DNA of 64,000 nucleotides, from contig CAWCON010000003.1 in the NCBI GenBank assembly GCA_963797185.1, forward strand, positions 186,001-250,000. The letters are read 5' to 3'. Position numbers and translations under genes: made by a program. Below the pieces are notes generated by a model that did no database searches, had not been told where the DNA came from, and worked only from the letters and a program-made list of their open reading frames with translations. Origin of the DNA: CAWCON01 sp963797185 (GTDB lineage Bacteria > Patescibacteriota > Saccharimonadia > Saccharimonadales > UBA4665). Position 1 is the first letter of the stretch. Each line of letters begins with the position of its first letter. Positions 17,463 through 25,432 of the stretch are shown one piece after another.

Positions 17463-17831
17463 CTAATCGTTTGAATGCTGGCGAGAGAATCTCTCCCAAT
17501 CACGTTTAAACTGACGGTTGGTAGATGATGACCCTCGCAGATGAGAGTTAGACCGTGATTTCCGGAAGAGTTTTGGTAGATCTTTCGGTCGACCAAATAT
17601 CCAAGCAGCTGCCAGGAAGAACGGTGCAAAGACAGCACTGAGAACGATCTCCCAGAGAAAGAAAACCTGGAGCGCTCCCCATGCAATTCCTATCCCATCA
17701 GTAGGATGAGCCTTTGCTCCGTGAACAATGGTGACGATGCCTCCAACCAAGACGATACCAATACCAATGAAGACGGCTAACGCGATGCCAGCCAGTATAA
17801 CCAAGATGCCGACAAGGTGTCTTAGTTTCAA
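17463..17831 (-). CDS. Small membrane protein with structured leader
   Basis: 122-aa protein with two or three hydrophobic helices (LVGILVILAGIALAVFIGIGIVLVGGIVTIV; WGALQVFFLWEIVLSAVFAPFFLAAAW) and a basic Arg/Ser-rich cytosolic C-terminal tail; unrecognised family. TTG 17831 is chosen as start because AAGGAG stands exactly 5 nt upstream; the longer reading to 17885 has no ribosome site and an unusual Cys-rich start. One of the four genes in the window with a clear promoter, hairpin-rich leader and structured 3' end. Confidence 0.6.
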   Translation of the reverse strand: MKLRHLVGILVILAGIALAVFIGIGIVLVGGIVTIVHGAKAHPTDGIGIAWGALQVFFLWEIVLSAVFAPFFLAAAWIFGRPKDLPKLFRKSRSNSHLRGSSSTNRQFKRDWERFSRQHSND

Positions 17832-17836
17832 CGTAA

Positions 17837-17851
17837 CTCCTTTGCAAAGAG
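17837..17851 (-). promoter_or_regulatory. Shine-Dalgarno-sequestering hairpin
   Basis: On the minus strand CTCTTT-GCA-AAGGAG folds so that the Shine-Dalgarno AAGGAG of the 17831 gene is base-paired. A second hairpin (CCC-A-GAG/CTCGGG) lies just upstream at 17855-17874. Together they could throttle translation initiation. Confidence 0.4.
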
Positions 17852-17900
17852 CATCCCGAGCACAGTACTCTGGGAGGTTGTCCATAAGGGCAATATTAAG

Positions 17901-17928
17901 ATAATACCATAAATCTACAAAAAAACAA
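17901..17928 (-). promoter_or_regulatory. Sigma-70-type promoter for 17831 gene
   Basis: On the minus strand TTGTTT, 16-nt spacer, TATTAT (17923-17928 and 17901-17906). It gives a ~60-nt leader with two hairpins. Confidence 0.5.
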
Positions 17929-18002
17929 TTATAGGTGGAGCGAATAATGCGAGATAAATTTGCTTTATTAACGGCGTAATAGCGCTCAATTCAGCGAACG
18001 GT

Positions 18003-18728
18003 CTATTCGTGTGGCACCGTAATCATGGCACCGGAAGCTGAGAATGATCCTAAGCTGTGTATGATATTTTTGCCGTGATCAACAATACTTTGGATACCTT
18101 CTACGCCTCTCCAGATGGCTGATGATCGCCACTGGGTTACTATATCGGGGCAAGGTGTTTCCGTAGTAACACCCAAAAGCGATATTCGGGTGGCTGCTAC
18201 TGAGAAGATATTGTCAGAATCAGGATGTTGAGGGTCTGCTTCTGGTGCTATTAATCCAACATACGGGCGGTCCAGAGTACGGGGAGCGATATAACGCATC
18301 ATTCGATCAAGATGGGCGTTCTGAGCTACGATGCCAATTGGTCGTTTCTCGCGCGGAAACCGCCAATAAGAATAAGTAAAGTTTGTTACCGTATCAAACG
18401 AAAATGGTTCGATGATAATTGATTCACCAGGTATGCCCATATCGAGGAGACAAAAAGCACCAAGATAAGCCTCAGGGATGCCTTTAAAGTAAGGCTTCTC
18501 AGCAGGCCAACTATCTCCGTCGTGATCAGCCGGTGTCTTATAGCCACTTACAATAATCTTGCCACCCCTCTCGGCTAGGTTGTGCTCTACATAATATTCT
18601 GCGGCTGCCTTGATACGCTGGAAACCATTAGGAGCAAGTGCGGTGCCTTTTTTAGCTCGTCCTCTTCCCGGTATAAAAAGATCTATGACTTCGTCGGCTT
18701 TTGTTGAGGTTGCTTCAGTACTCTTCAT
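18003..18728 (-). CDS. DUF218/YdcF-like protein
   Basis: 241-aa soluble protein resembling the DUF218 (YdcF/SanA/ElyC) group: DLFIPGRGRAKKG..., then GFQRIKAAAEYY, GKIIVSGYKT, EAYLGAFCLLDMGIPGESIIIEPFSFDTVTNFTYS. Members bind nucleotides or are linked to envelope integrity, but no reaction is settled. No signal peptide is present, unlike SanA. TATAGT lies 8 nt before the ATG, so the mRNA is probably leaderless. It is divergently transcribed from the 18854 gene, sharing a short intergenic region. Confidence 0.6.
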   Translation of the reverse strand: MKSTEATSTKADEVIDLFIPGRGRAKKGTALAPNGFQRIKAAAEYYVEHNLAERGGKIIVSGYKTPADHDGDSWPAEKPYFKGIPEAYLGAFCLLDMGIPGESIIIEPFSFDTVTNFTYSYWRFPREKRPIGIVAQNAHLDRMMRYIAPRTLDRPYVGLIAPEADPQHPDSDNIFSVAATRISLLGVTTETPCPDIVTQWRSSAIWRGVEGIQSIVDHGKNIIHSLGSFSASGAMITVPHE

Positions 18729-18853
18729 TTCATTCGACTATAACACAATATTAAGCGAATGCAAGAAATGGTCTGAGTATTGAACTGCTGTTGCTTGCAA
18801 ACGATTTTTCTATAATAGACAATGAAACGTATTGTATGACTAAGGAGATAATG

Positions 18854-19360
18854 ATGGCAGGAGATAACAATAACCACCCAGTATATGAAACAATGGCGGA
18901 AACCATTCGGCCCGTTAAGATAATGGACGCTAATGATCAACTTCACATTCAGCAATGGTTGAGTGAAATTGTTAAGAGAAAAGAAGAAGAATTCCCTTGG
19001 CATCCGGGCAGACTCGGCACGTTCGGCGGTCTTGATGAACACGTTAATCAAAGGCTTGCTGATGAGATGCCGAGGTGTGACCTTGATGAATGCGGACTGA
19101 ACGTTGAATTACGTGGTGCCGAAACTGGTGATGCAGTGGCTTGTCAGTTAGTCTTCCGTTGTCCGCTGCCGCGTGAGACAAGCAGTGATGCGGCCGTAGC
19201 GATGAATGCTCACTGTCTCCAATTTCAAAATAATGAGGTAACAGTTTTTCATCGGGCCGTTCGTCAGATTCTACATGAAGTTGCTACGGCTGAAGGGCGT
19301 ATTGCTGAGGCCCAGGTTGTTATTGATAGCAATAACCGATTAATTAACGGCATACTCTAA
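18854..19360 (+). CDS. Hypothetical protein
   Basis: 168-aa acidic protein, cytosolic, unrecognised. It contains Cys residues in CDLDECGLNVELRG and an amphipathic C-terminal helix (VFHRAVRQILHEVATAEGRI). An AAGGAG Shine-Dalgarno at 18842-18847 fixes the start at ATG 18854 (spacing 6) or ATG 18851; a longer reading from 18791 lacks support. A TATAAT box is at 18811-18816, so the leader is about 30 nt. Nothing around it indicates a pathway. Confidence 0.6.
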   Translation: MAGDNNNHPVYETMAETIRPVKIMDANDQLHIQQWLSEIVKRKEEEFPWHPGRLGTFGGLDEHVNQRLADEMPRCDLDECGLNVELRGAETGDAVACQLVFRCPLPRETSSDAAVAMNAHCLQFQNNEVTVFHRAVRQILHEVATAEGRIAEAQVVIDSNNRLINGIL

Positions 19361-19374
19361 ATAGCCGAAACTTT

Positions 19375-19836
19375 TTAGCATGGTTGATAAAACTGTCTAA
19401 TTTGTGCTTCAATGACGTGTGCCTCAATACTGACATCTTCTGCCTCAAGACTTTCGGGTGTTGGCGGTCGACTGACGTTAGTTCGTGTCATGCTTGCCCG
19501 GCTAAATGACATGTCGTTAAAATCGTTATCCCGTAGAAGTCCTAAGATGGCAAGCACTCCCTGCTCCAGGGCTCGCTGCTTACCTATTAATGATTGGCGT
19601 GCCGTCCAGCCGATACTAATACTGCCGATTATTCGCTCGTCATCGTGTTGATGATAAAAATTAAACGACGGAGTTTTGAACCCAGCTGGTGGGTAAAGGA
19701 GGCCGTCAATTACCCATTTATGTCGTATTTCCTGATTTTTCTCGACGTCGATGATTCTCGGATCATCAAAATCAAGCGTCACAAAACAAAAAATTGTTGG
19801 GTCAGATTCTTCAGTGTTGGGTCTAATTTCACTCAT
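19375..19836 (-). CDS. Hypothetical protein
   Basis: 153-aa cytosolic protein with mixed alpha/beta pattern and no motif I recognise (FCFVTLDFDDPRII ... IIGSISIGWTARQSLIGKQRALEQGVLAILGLL). Convergent with the 18854 gene, whose stop lies 14 nt away. TATATT and A/T-rich sequence precede its ATG. Together with the next genes it belongs to a set of lineage-specific hypotheticals. Confidence 0.5.
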   Translation of the reverse strand: MSEIRPNTEESDPTIFCFVTLDFDDPRIIDVEKNQEIRHKWVIDGLLYPPAGFKTPSFNFYHQHDDERIIGSISIGWTARQSLIGKQRALEQGVLAILGLLRDNDFNDMSFSRASMTRTNVSRPPTPESLEAEDVSIEAHVIEAQIRQFYQPC

Positions 19837-19900
19837 ATTATTTTAATTAACAATATAGTAGAGATTGCTTACGCATAACATTAAGTGAGCTCGTTAATTA

Positions 19901-21937
19901 TTACTCGCCTATTACTGAATCGCTGAGCAAACTAACTTCAACTTGATCTCGGAGTTCTTGTATTACTGCCGCTCTCTCATGCTTGAGGCGGTCTTTAAAT
20001 TTTTGGTTTACCAGTTTAACGAGGGGGAGTTGAATTCGCTTACTGTTGTTACTGCGGGTATTTGGGTTAGCTTTGGTATCGATCCAAATGCATCCCTTAG
20101 CCTCTAGTCGCCGAACTGATTGTCGGAATTGTTCCTCTTTTGACGGGTCAATACCAATATCACGCATAAGTCGTCTGACCGTTATTCCTTGTTGGACGTG
20201 CTGCAGTTCAAGCAAGGCTGTAAAAACATTGTCGGCGTTCAAGACATCGATGTCTGTCCAGGCCTTGGGGTTATCTTTTTGTAAATTAGTATCCTTATCT
20301 GAGCAATTCTCTGACTGCCCGGCATTGTCTTCCGGTTGGGAAAGCGATAACAACCGCCGTCCTCGCTCTGAACCGTTATAGTAAAAATGTTCTTTGCCAA
20401 CCAGCTGCCTAATGAGTTCTCTGGCTTCGTTATTATTGATGCTTAATTCCCTCTCAAGTTCGTGAGCAATGAACGTGACGGTTTGTTTATGGGACTCAGT
20501 GTCTGACAAGAGGCTGGTAATGAAAGCGACCTGATCTTGCTCGGTTTGAAGTGAGTGTTCGGCCTGCTGCTGTAGCGTCGTTTTAACGAGTGGTTTCTCT
20601 GGACGGATAAATCGATATCGGTCTTGGCGTTCGGCCTGCCGGATGGGTTGAATAACTGGTGGTTTTTGAATAGTCCTTGGAGCAGCAGCGGGATTACCAT
20701 CAACGTTATCAATAATTAACTGGTATTTTTTACCTCGTGCTTTACCAGCTTCGTCCCAGTGTACTGCGACTCCCCCACGACGGAGTCTCGCTTCTACTTT
20801 TGCTCGTAAGTTGGTGAAGACCAGCCTAAATGTTACATACTCACCAGAAGACAGGTTGGCGACACTAGGAACATTCTTGCGAAGCTCTTCAATACCAAAG
20901 AAAGCGTGCGATAGAGCATAGCGGACGACATCGTCTCCGATTGGTCCAAGCTTTAATACTTCGAGTCTTTCGTTGATTGACGCAGGTTGAGCGGTATCAA
21001 TCTGGGTTTCCAGTACAATCGCTGGTTGGGGCGGCAACTCAGAGAGCGTATTAGGCTCTATCGGCGTAGTCTCTACTCGAGTGGTCGCTCTTCGATTATA
21101 GCTGAAGCTTTTACCGTAGCGGTGGAGCTTTCCTGCCTGGACATAAGAATCAAGTAGTCTGATAAAGTCTCTCTCTTCCTGCCGTGATAAATGAGATTTG
21201 CCATAAGCGGCAGCAACGATGTGCTTAAAACTTTGTTGCCCATGGGCAGTTCGCAAAAACTCGACCGCCATGGCGGCAATCCCATTAGTTTCGGTAGATT
21301 CTGACTGAGATTTATCAGCTACTAATTCTCTTATACTGGCTGATGAAGACTCAGTATTTTTTGGTGTTGTTGGCTCGGTAGCCGGTAGTTCGATTGTTCC
21401 CGAATCAATGATGAGACGATATTGTGTGCCTTTTTTCTGACCGGTTATCTCCCAGTGAGCCTGGGTTCCCTGAATTGCGAGTTGTTCAAGGAGCGCTTGT
21501 CGCTTCTCAGGGAATGCTAGTCTGAAAAGCTTAAAATCTTCTGCGGACATGGCTTCAAGTTCAGGAATCGTAGCACGGAGTTCTACCATCCTAAATGATT
21601 CATTAGCTGATGCAATGGCGAGGATTTGCTGATCAATGTGGTTAAGTACTGGAGTTGGGGTGGTTTCGGTTGGCCTGACGACTTCCACGTGTTCGTCGGT
21701 GACAATGTCTGTTGGCAGATCGTTGAGTGCGTTACATACGTCAGTGAGCAGATTGCCGATAGTATCGGCTGCATCGGCTAGTCTGTTGCGCCACTCGAGG
21801 TTGCTTTCAGTAGCGCCATGTGCGGCAACTGCGCCCAGCGTTTGTAATATCTCTGGCTGCAAAGATTCAATAATTGCTCCAAGATTCTCAAGAATCTGGA
21901 GTGGTACAACTGGTAACTCTTCCTCAGGATTGGTCAT
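19901..21937 (-). CDS. Large hypothetical protein with duplicated domain
   Basis: 678-aa cytosolic protein with no recognised family. The N-terminal half contains a unit of about 60 residues (SAEDFKLFRLAFPEKRQALLEQL ... HWEITGQKKGTQYRLIID) that recurs, diverged, near residue 340 (LSSGEYVTFRLVFTNLRAKVEARL ... HWDEAGKARGKKYQLIID). Between and after them are winged-helix-like stretches (SRQEERDFIRLLDSYVQAGKLHRYGKSFSY; IDPSKEEQFRQSVRRLEAKGCIWID). This suggests repeated DNA- or RNA-binding modules. Start at ATG 21937 (MTNPEEELP); the longer reading to 21973 begins with a hydrophobic run made of promoter sequence. Confidence 0.55.
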   Translation of the reverse strand: MTNPEEELPVVPLQILENLGAIIESLQPEILQTLGAVAAHGATESNLEWRNRLADAADTIGNLLTDVCNALNDLPTDIVTDEHVEVVRPTETTPTPVLNHIDQQILAIASANESFRMVELRATIPELEAMSAEDFKLFRLAFPEKRQALLEQLAIQGTQAHWEITGQKKGTQYRLIIDSGTIELPATEPTTPKNTESSSASIRELVADKSQSESTETNGIAAMAVEFLRTAHGQQSFKHIVAAAYGKSHLSRQEERDFIRLLDSYVQAGKLHRYGKSFSYNRRATTRVETTPIEPNTLSELPPQPAIVLETQIDTAQPASINERLEVLKLGPIGDDVVRYALSHAFFGIEELRKNVPSVANLSSGEYVTFRLVFTNLRAKVEARLRRGGVAVHWDEAGKARGKKYQLIIDNVDGNPAAAPRTIQKPPVIQPIRQAERQDRYRFIRPEKPLVKTTLQQQAEHSLQTEQDQVAFITSLLSDTESHKQTVTFIAHELERELSINNNEARELIRQLVGKEHFYYNGSERGRRLLSLSQPEDNAGQSENCSDKDTNLQKDNPKAWTDIDVLNADNVFTALLELQHVQQGITVRRLMRDIGIDPSKEEQFRQSVRRLEAKGCIWIDTKANPNTRSNNSKRIQLPLVKLVNQKFKDRLKHERAAVIQELRDQVEVSLLSDSVIGE

Positions 21938-22012
21938 AGCGCAACAAGTAGAGTAAAACAAAATAGTCAGCAACGCAACTATCAGTTAAGAATAAAGAGC
22001 CTGATCATTGTA

Positions 22013-22750
22013 TTAAATGGTTGCAGTGTGCGTTAAATACGCTTTTGAAACTGTTATCGCAAACTGTTGACTTGATAAGTCTGTGCAGTGAAGTTGTAAT
22101 TCCTGCGCATTAGCAAATAAGCGGCTGTACTCTGGATTAATTTCGTCGAGTTGCCGTTGTCGTGTCTGGTCGTCAAGTTCAACCATCGGAACATGCCTCA
22201 TATCAAAACCTTTAGCACTCAAATGCCCCCGAATCTTTGCGTTAAATTCTCTATGTGTCTCGGTGTGCAAATCAGAAATAGTCTGGCCGACATAGTTAAT
22301 GGCGTTTATGAAGTGTGAGTGATATTGCCCTTCCCTAAAACTTAATCCATCCGTCGTGAAAGCTACTTCTGGGTACCATAGCACCGGCAGAATATGTCGG
22401 GATCTCTTTACCAGCTTATTTGCAAGTGGTTTATCATCGTTGATGTCGTGGGCCGCTAAGTCTGACAGCACAGCTTTTTGCTCCGGTGTGATAACTTTGC
22501 GATGACTACTGGAAAACTCAAATCCAAAGCTATGCCCGTCTTGTGTTGCTTGACGCTGCTGGAGTTCACTAATAGCTAACAGTGCTCCATAGCCACCAAG
22601 TTTGTTCTGGATGATAGTCATATTAACAGGCTGTAAATCAACAAATACGGCAACGTTACCAAGGACGTCAATAACCAAAGCATTTTTTATTACTCGTTCA
22701 TGAACATCGTTTGTGATTGATCCGAAGGCGATCTCAAAACTGTTTTTCAT
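22013..22750 (-). CDS. Hypothetical protein
   Basis: 245-aa soluble protein, unrecognised. It has a beta-strand-rich opening (FEIAFGSITNDVHERVIKNALVIDVLGNVAVFVDLQPVNMTIIQNKLGGYGALLA), several His residues in the middle and a C-terminal helix-rich segment. TATTGT with ACTTTT directly before the ATG suggests leaderless transcription. It precedes the mscL gene on the opposite orientation side and has a 76-nt gap to the 678-aa gene. No pathway is implied. Confidence 0.55.
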   Translation of the reverse strand: MKNSFEIAFGSITNDVHERVIKNALVIDVLGNVAVFVDLQPVNMTIIQNKLGGYGALLAISELQQRQATQDGHSFGFEFSSSHRKVITPEQKAVLSDLAAHDINDDKPLANKLVKRSRHILPVLWYPEVAFTTDGLSFREGQYHSHFINAINYVGQTISDLHTETHREFNAKIRGHLSAKGFDMRHVPMVELDDQTRQRQLDEINPEYSRLFANAQELQLHCTDLSSQQFAITVSKAYLTHTATI

Positions 22751-22827
22751 AAAAGTACAATAACATGTTTAGAGCTGAGCGGTCCTGCCTGGTCGTAACT
22801 AATGTTTGAATAGTTTTGTCTAGGAAG

Positions 22828-23241
22828 CTACTTCTCAGGTGTGACCTTAGCCGTACAAAACATACAACGACTAGCGGCTTTCGGAATTGTACTTAAACAT
22901 TCTGGGCACTTTCGGTCTGATGGCTCCTCGGGCGTTTTGTTGCGGGCTGCCAGAGAGTGAAGTTTATTTAGTGGCTGAACGATGAAGAAGAATATTACGA
23001 AAGCTATTAATAAGAATGACACGATCGCATTGATAAAATCACCGTAGAAAAACTTACTACCGTGAACAATAAAAACCAAGTTAGAAAAATTCGGCTTACC
23101 AACAATTGCTCCGATGATAGGGGTAATCATATCTTTAACCAGTGCTGTCACCACGCTACCAAAAGCAGCTCCAATAACGACTGCGATTGCTAAGTCGACA
23201 GCATTCCCGCGTATAATGAACGTTTTAAAATCTTTTAACAT
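22828..23241 (-). CDS. mscL: Large-conductance mechanosensitive channel with C-terminal zinc ribbon
   Basis: 137-aa MscL, a homopentameric channel that opens under membrane tension to release solutes during hypo-osmotic shock. The two transmembrane helices and MscL hallmark (FKTFIIRGNAVDLAIAVVIGAAFGSVVTALVKDMITPIIG) are intact. The usual charged C-terminal bundle is replaced by a short CPEC...CMFC zinc-ribbon tail (residues about 114-132), which is a variant rather than canonical E. coli MscL. An AAGGAG Shine-Dalgarno precedes the ATG and can be paired with an upstream GCTC (GCTC-AAAG-GAGC). Confidence 0.92.
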   Translation of the reverse strand: MLKDFKTFIIRGNAVDLAIAVVIGAAFGSVVTALVKDMITPIIGAIVGKPNFSNLVFIVHGSKFFYGDFINAIVSFLLIAFVIFFFIVQPLNKLHSLAARNKTPEEPSDRKCPECLSTIPKAASRCMFCTAKVTPEK

Positions 23242-23323
23242 GCCGGGCTCCTTTGAGCATTAATTAAGCATCACGTGTTTGTTGTATACACCAATGATAG
23301 CCTTCTGACAACTATGACAAAAG

Positions 23324-23474
23324 AAAAAAGGACCCTTACAACTAAAACACAAAACTCACCAATAGTGAGATTATAGCCGAAGCCACGTGTTTTGTTGGGG
23401 GTCCTATATCTAGGGGAGGCCAAGAAGTGCCTGCTTCGAAGTGAGACGTACTCACTTTTACTGAACCCTAGATA
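23324..23474 (-). ncRNA. Novel structured RNA, copy 1 (two tandem three-way junctions + terminator)
   Basis: Read on the minus strand. Domain I: TATCTAGGG (23466-23474) pairs with CCCTAGATA (23407-23415) and encloses AAGTGAG/CTCACTT and AGGC/GCCT hairpins. Domain II: GGACCC (23399-23404) pairs with GGGTCC (23330-23335). It continues with an AACAAAACAC/GTGTTTTaGTT stem and encloses a C(TTCG)G tetraloop hairpin and CTCAC/GTGAG; six T follow at once. The 152-nt RNA at 54776 has the same order, conserved TCTAGGGTTYAGTA, CCTCCCCTAGA and GGACCCC blocks, and compensatory changes in paired positions. It ends 22 nt after the stop of the 23497 gene. Not a family I recognise. Confidence 0.72.
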
Positions 23475-23496
23475 CCTCTTGGGATGCTAGCTGACG

Positions 23497-23979
23497 TCAG
23501 TCGATATATGTATTGCTTGTACGTTCAGGTATTGCCAAAACTTCCTCGAGTCCGTTCTGGATGAGACCGCGACAGGTCCAAGCTACCGCATTGGCAATGA
23601 CTTCGTCGAACCACGACTGGATGCCGGAAGGGGCAACAATAATATTACCAAGGATAGTACTTCCCCAGAACATAATGTCTTCGAGCTCCAGTAGCTCTGG
23701 TTGCATGAGTTGCACGTGTCGTGATGACATGCCCGTTCGAGCGGTGAGGTTGCCTTTGGCGAGAGCGATCGCTGCATAATTATGCTCCCATTCGTCGGGT
23801 GACCCCCAGGACCTTTCTGCAAGTTGGGTCCAACTCCACGGTGTTGTGGTAGTGTCGTGACGGCCGATGATGATATGCATGTGTTGCCGTTTGGCAACGC
23901 TGGAGCCGAGGATACTATCAACAAACGGGGTGGCAATTGCCAGGGCGTGCTTTGCAAGCAGTGGATTGAAAGCGTACAT
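23497..23979 (-). CDS. Hypothetical protein upstream of structured RNA
   Basis: 160-aa soluble protein. The C-terminal part (ILGNIIVAPSGIQSWFDEVIANAVAW) recalls, weakly, the GlcG/HbpS-like fold, but I would not name it. Start at ATG 23979 (MYAFNPLL...) is set by AAGGAAGG 3 nt upstream; a longer reading to 24039 is made of leader hairpins (CTGGG/CCCAG at 24001-24014; TCTCC/GGAGA at 24020-24035). Its stop is 22 nt before the two-domain RNA, so gene and RNA probably share one transcript ending at the RNA's terminator. A TTAGAC-N18-TAATAT promoter lies at 24043-24072. Confidence 0.6.
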   Translation of the reverse strand: MYAFNPLLAKHALAIATPFVDSILGSSVAKRQHMHIIIGRHDTTTTPWSWTQLAERSWGSPDEWEHNYAAIALAKGNLTARTGMSSRHVQLMQPELLELEDIMFWGSTILGNIIVAPSGIQSWFDEVIANAVAWTCRGLIQNGLEEVLAIPERTSNTYID

Positions 23980-24042
23980 ATGCCTTCCTTTGAAAGTTCG
24001 CTGGGATTTCCCAGAGGTATCTCCGGTGTTGGAGAACAAGTT

Positions 24043-24072
24043 ATATTAACATAATAGGCAGTATATGTCTAA
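24043..24072 (-). promoter_or_regulatory. Promoter of 23979 gene
   Basis: On the minus strand TTAGAC (24067-24072), 18 nt, TAATAT (24043-24048). The ~55-nt leader that follows contains two hairpins before the AAGGAAGG ribosome site. Confidence 0.4.
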
Positions 24073-24099
24073 TATAGCAGCTAGCGTAGGTTGTGTTAC

Positions 24100-24285
24100 C
24101 TAGGCCGTGACTTCTTCAAAGGAAATGATTTTATCAAAGGTCACCGCTTTCACCTTAGCAGCTGAGGATGCGGCATTGTGAATCCCCTCTTCAGTCAGTG
24201 GCGTATCAATCCAGCCAGAAAAACAGCGCCTCTTATTGTTTTCGGTTTCGCCATGCCGGCACAGATAAAAGTAGTCATCACTTAA
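24100..24285 (-). pseudogene. Histidine phosphatase (phosphoglycerate mutase-like) remnant
   Basis: A minus-strand open stretch of about 60 codons reads as the N-terminus of a histidine phosphatase: YLCRHGETENNKRRCFSGW then IDTPLTEEGIHNAASSA, including the catalytic R-H-G and the W-x-D-x-P-L-T signature. It lacks a usable start codon, having an in-frame TGA just upstream and no ATG/GTG. It ends at a TAG after IISFEEVTA, about one third of the usual ~200 residues. It is therefore a decayed gene, with the promoter of the 23979 gene immediately beyond its stop. Confidence 0.7.
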
Positions 24286-24350
24286 TCATAACAGATAGCG
24301 GAACTCTTGAGCTGATCTCTGCCTTAGCAGGTCGGATAGTTCGTAGTTCT

Positions 24351-25046
24351 TTAGTAATGACCTTTTGAAGAGGTATACAATTCAGCTCCTGGAGCGCCAA
24401 GGATATCAACAGTCCGATCGCATGAGAACGTTGAACTAATCGCTGCCGGATTCGGATTAGCGTAGGCCACAGTCGTGTCAAATACGCAGTCATAGTTGCC
24501 AACGACTTTTTCGTAATAGGCATCAGGCGAATAATCGATACCATGGTAGGTTCCGTCGACCAGGCTTGTTAGTGTTACGCCATTACCGCCATCTTGCCAA
24601 CCGTTTTTCTGTAATGCATTCTGAATATTTTGTGCTTGGGTCTCCAGATTTGCTTCACCAGTTGAGCTCTTTGGAGTCTTTGTATATCCATGCCTCTCGG
24701 CTGAACAGTCTATCTCGGTGTGAATACTTTGAGCTTGTTGCAGGCTACAGCCCGTTCCAATTTTGTTAACTGAGGTATAGCCAAGCTTGACGAAGGGATT
24801 CTGCAGATTGGACATCTCATTATCGAGAGTCGTTTGGATGCCGTTATTATAGAACATTGAAAATGATTTTGGGATAACAGTAACACGGAACCACCCTCGA
24901 AAGACAAATAATAGCAACACGATAACAATCAGGCCTCCAAGAGCAGTAAGATAATTACGAATCGGGAAAGTTTTTGGCGCAGTACTCACCTTTTTCGTAA
25001 CTGCTGTGCTTGGTTTTTTTACTGGGGATTTCTTCTTTGCGGGCAT
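24351..25046 (-). CDS. Single-pass membrane protein, paralogue of 55011 protein
   Basis: 231-aa protein with a Lys/Pro/Thr-rich cytosolic N-terminus, one transmembrane helix (about 30-50) and an extracytoplasmic domain bearing five or more Cys (GCSLQQ, IDCSAE, NYDCVF, FSCDRT). The pattern C...DC...NGW...V.(L/F)TSL...C..., with matching spacing, recurs in the 55011 protein, marking them as paralogues. TATATA lies 6 nt before the ATG, so it is probably leaderless. Function unknown; disulfide-stabilised outer domain likely. Confidence 0.65.
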   Translation of the reverse strand: MPAKKKSPVKKPSTAVTKKVSTAPKTFPIRNYLTALGGLIVIVLLLFVFRGWFRVTVIPKSFSMFYNNGIQTTLDNEMSNLQNPFVKLGYTSVNKIGTGCSLQQAQSIHTEIDCSAERHGYTKTPKSSTGEANLETQAQNIQNALQKNGWQDGGNGVTLTSLVDGTYHGIDYSPDAYYEKVVGNYDCVFDTTVAYANPNPAAISSTFSCDRTVDILGAPGAELYTSSKGHY

Positions 25047-25140
25047 GGTGTGTATATAAAATATTTACAAGCTCAACTGTATGACGTTTCTTTCATAAGA
25101 GCAATAGCTGGAGTAAGAGGGTGGAGCGTGAAACTGGTTA

Positions 25141-25260
25141 CTACTTTTTAAGTTTTTTAGCAAAGATACTAATTACATAGACCGCAATCAGTACCAGGCC
25201 CAATAAAAACAACACGATCCCAGCGTAATGAGTAAGTGTGTGCCAACAATTGCCCCCCAT
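25141..25260 (-). CDS. 39-aa single-helix membrane peptide
   Basis: A 39-codon open frame reads MGGNCWHTLTHYAG, then a strongly hydrophobic helix (IVLFLLGLVLIAVYVISIF), then a basic AKKLKK end: a textbook small type membrane protein with positive-inside C-terminus. It lies alone in the otherwise gene-free interval 25047-25432, the rest of which holds only A/T-rich sequence and the promoter of the next gene. No ribosome site is obvious; the start could be leaderless. Confidence 0.5.
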   Translation of the reverse strand: MGGNCWHTLTHYAGIVLFLLGLVLIAVYVISIFAKKLKK

Positions 25261-25370
25261 AATCCCAATAACTAACCAAGGTGTAGTAGATCTAGTCTCA
25301 AGCCTACCTAGCTTGCTTATAAAGTTAAGTATATACCAAATAGAGACGTCGTATATCGCTGTTTTTTTGC

Positions 25371-25426
25371 TTGTATCACTCTAGTAGCGTGTGTGATAAT
25401 ACGTTTGTGCTTACTTAAGTAAGGGG
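25371..25426 (+). promoter_or_regulatory. Promoter and palindromic ribosome-site region of NHL giant gene
   Basis: TTGTAT (25371-25376), 18 nt, GATAAT (25395-25400). A 14-nt perfect palindrome CTTACTTAAGTAAG (25410-25423) overlaps the AAGGGG Shine-Dalgarno at 25421-25426 and could mask it, or serve as a dimeric protein's operator. Confidence 0.4.
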
Positions 25427-25432
25427 AAATTG

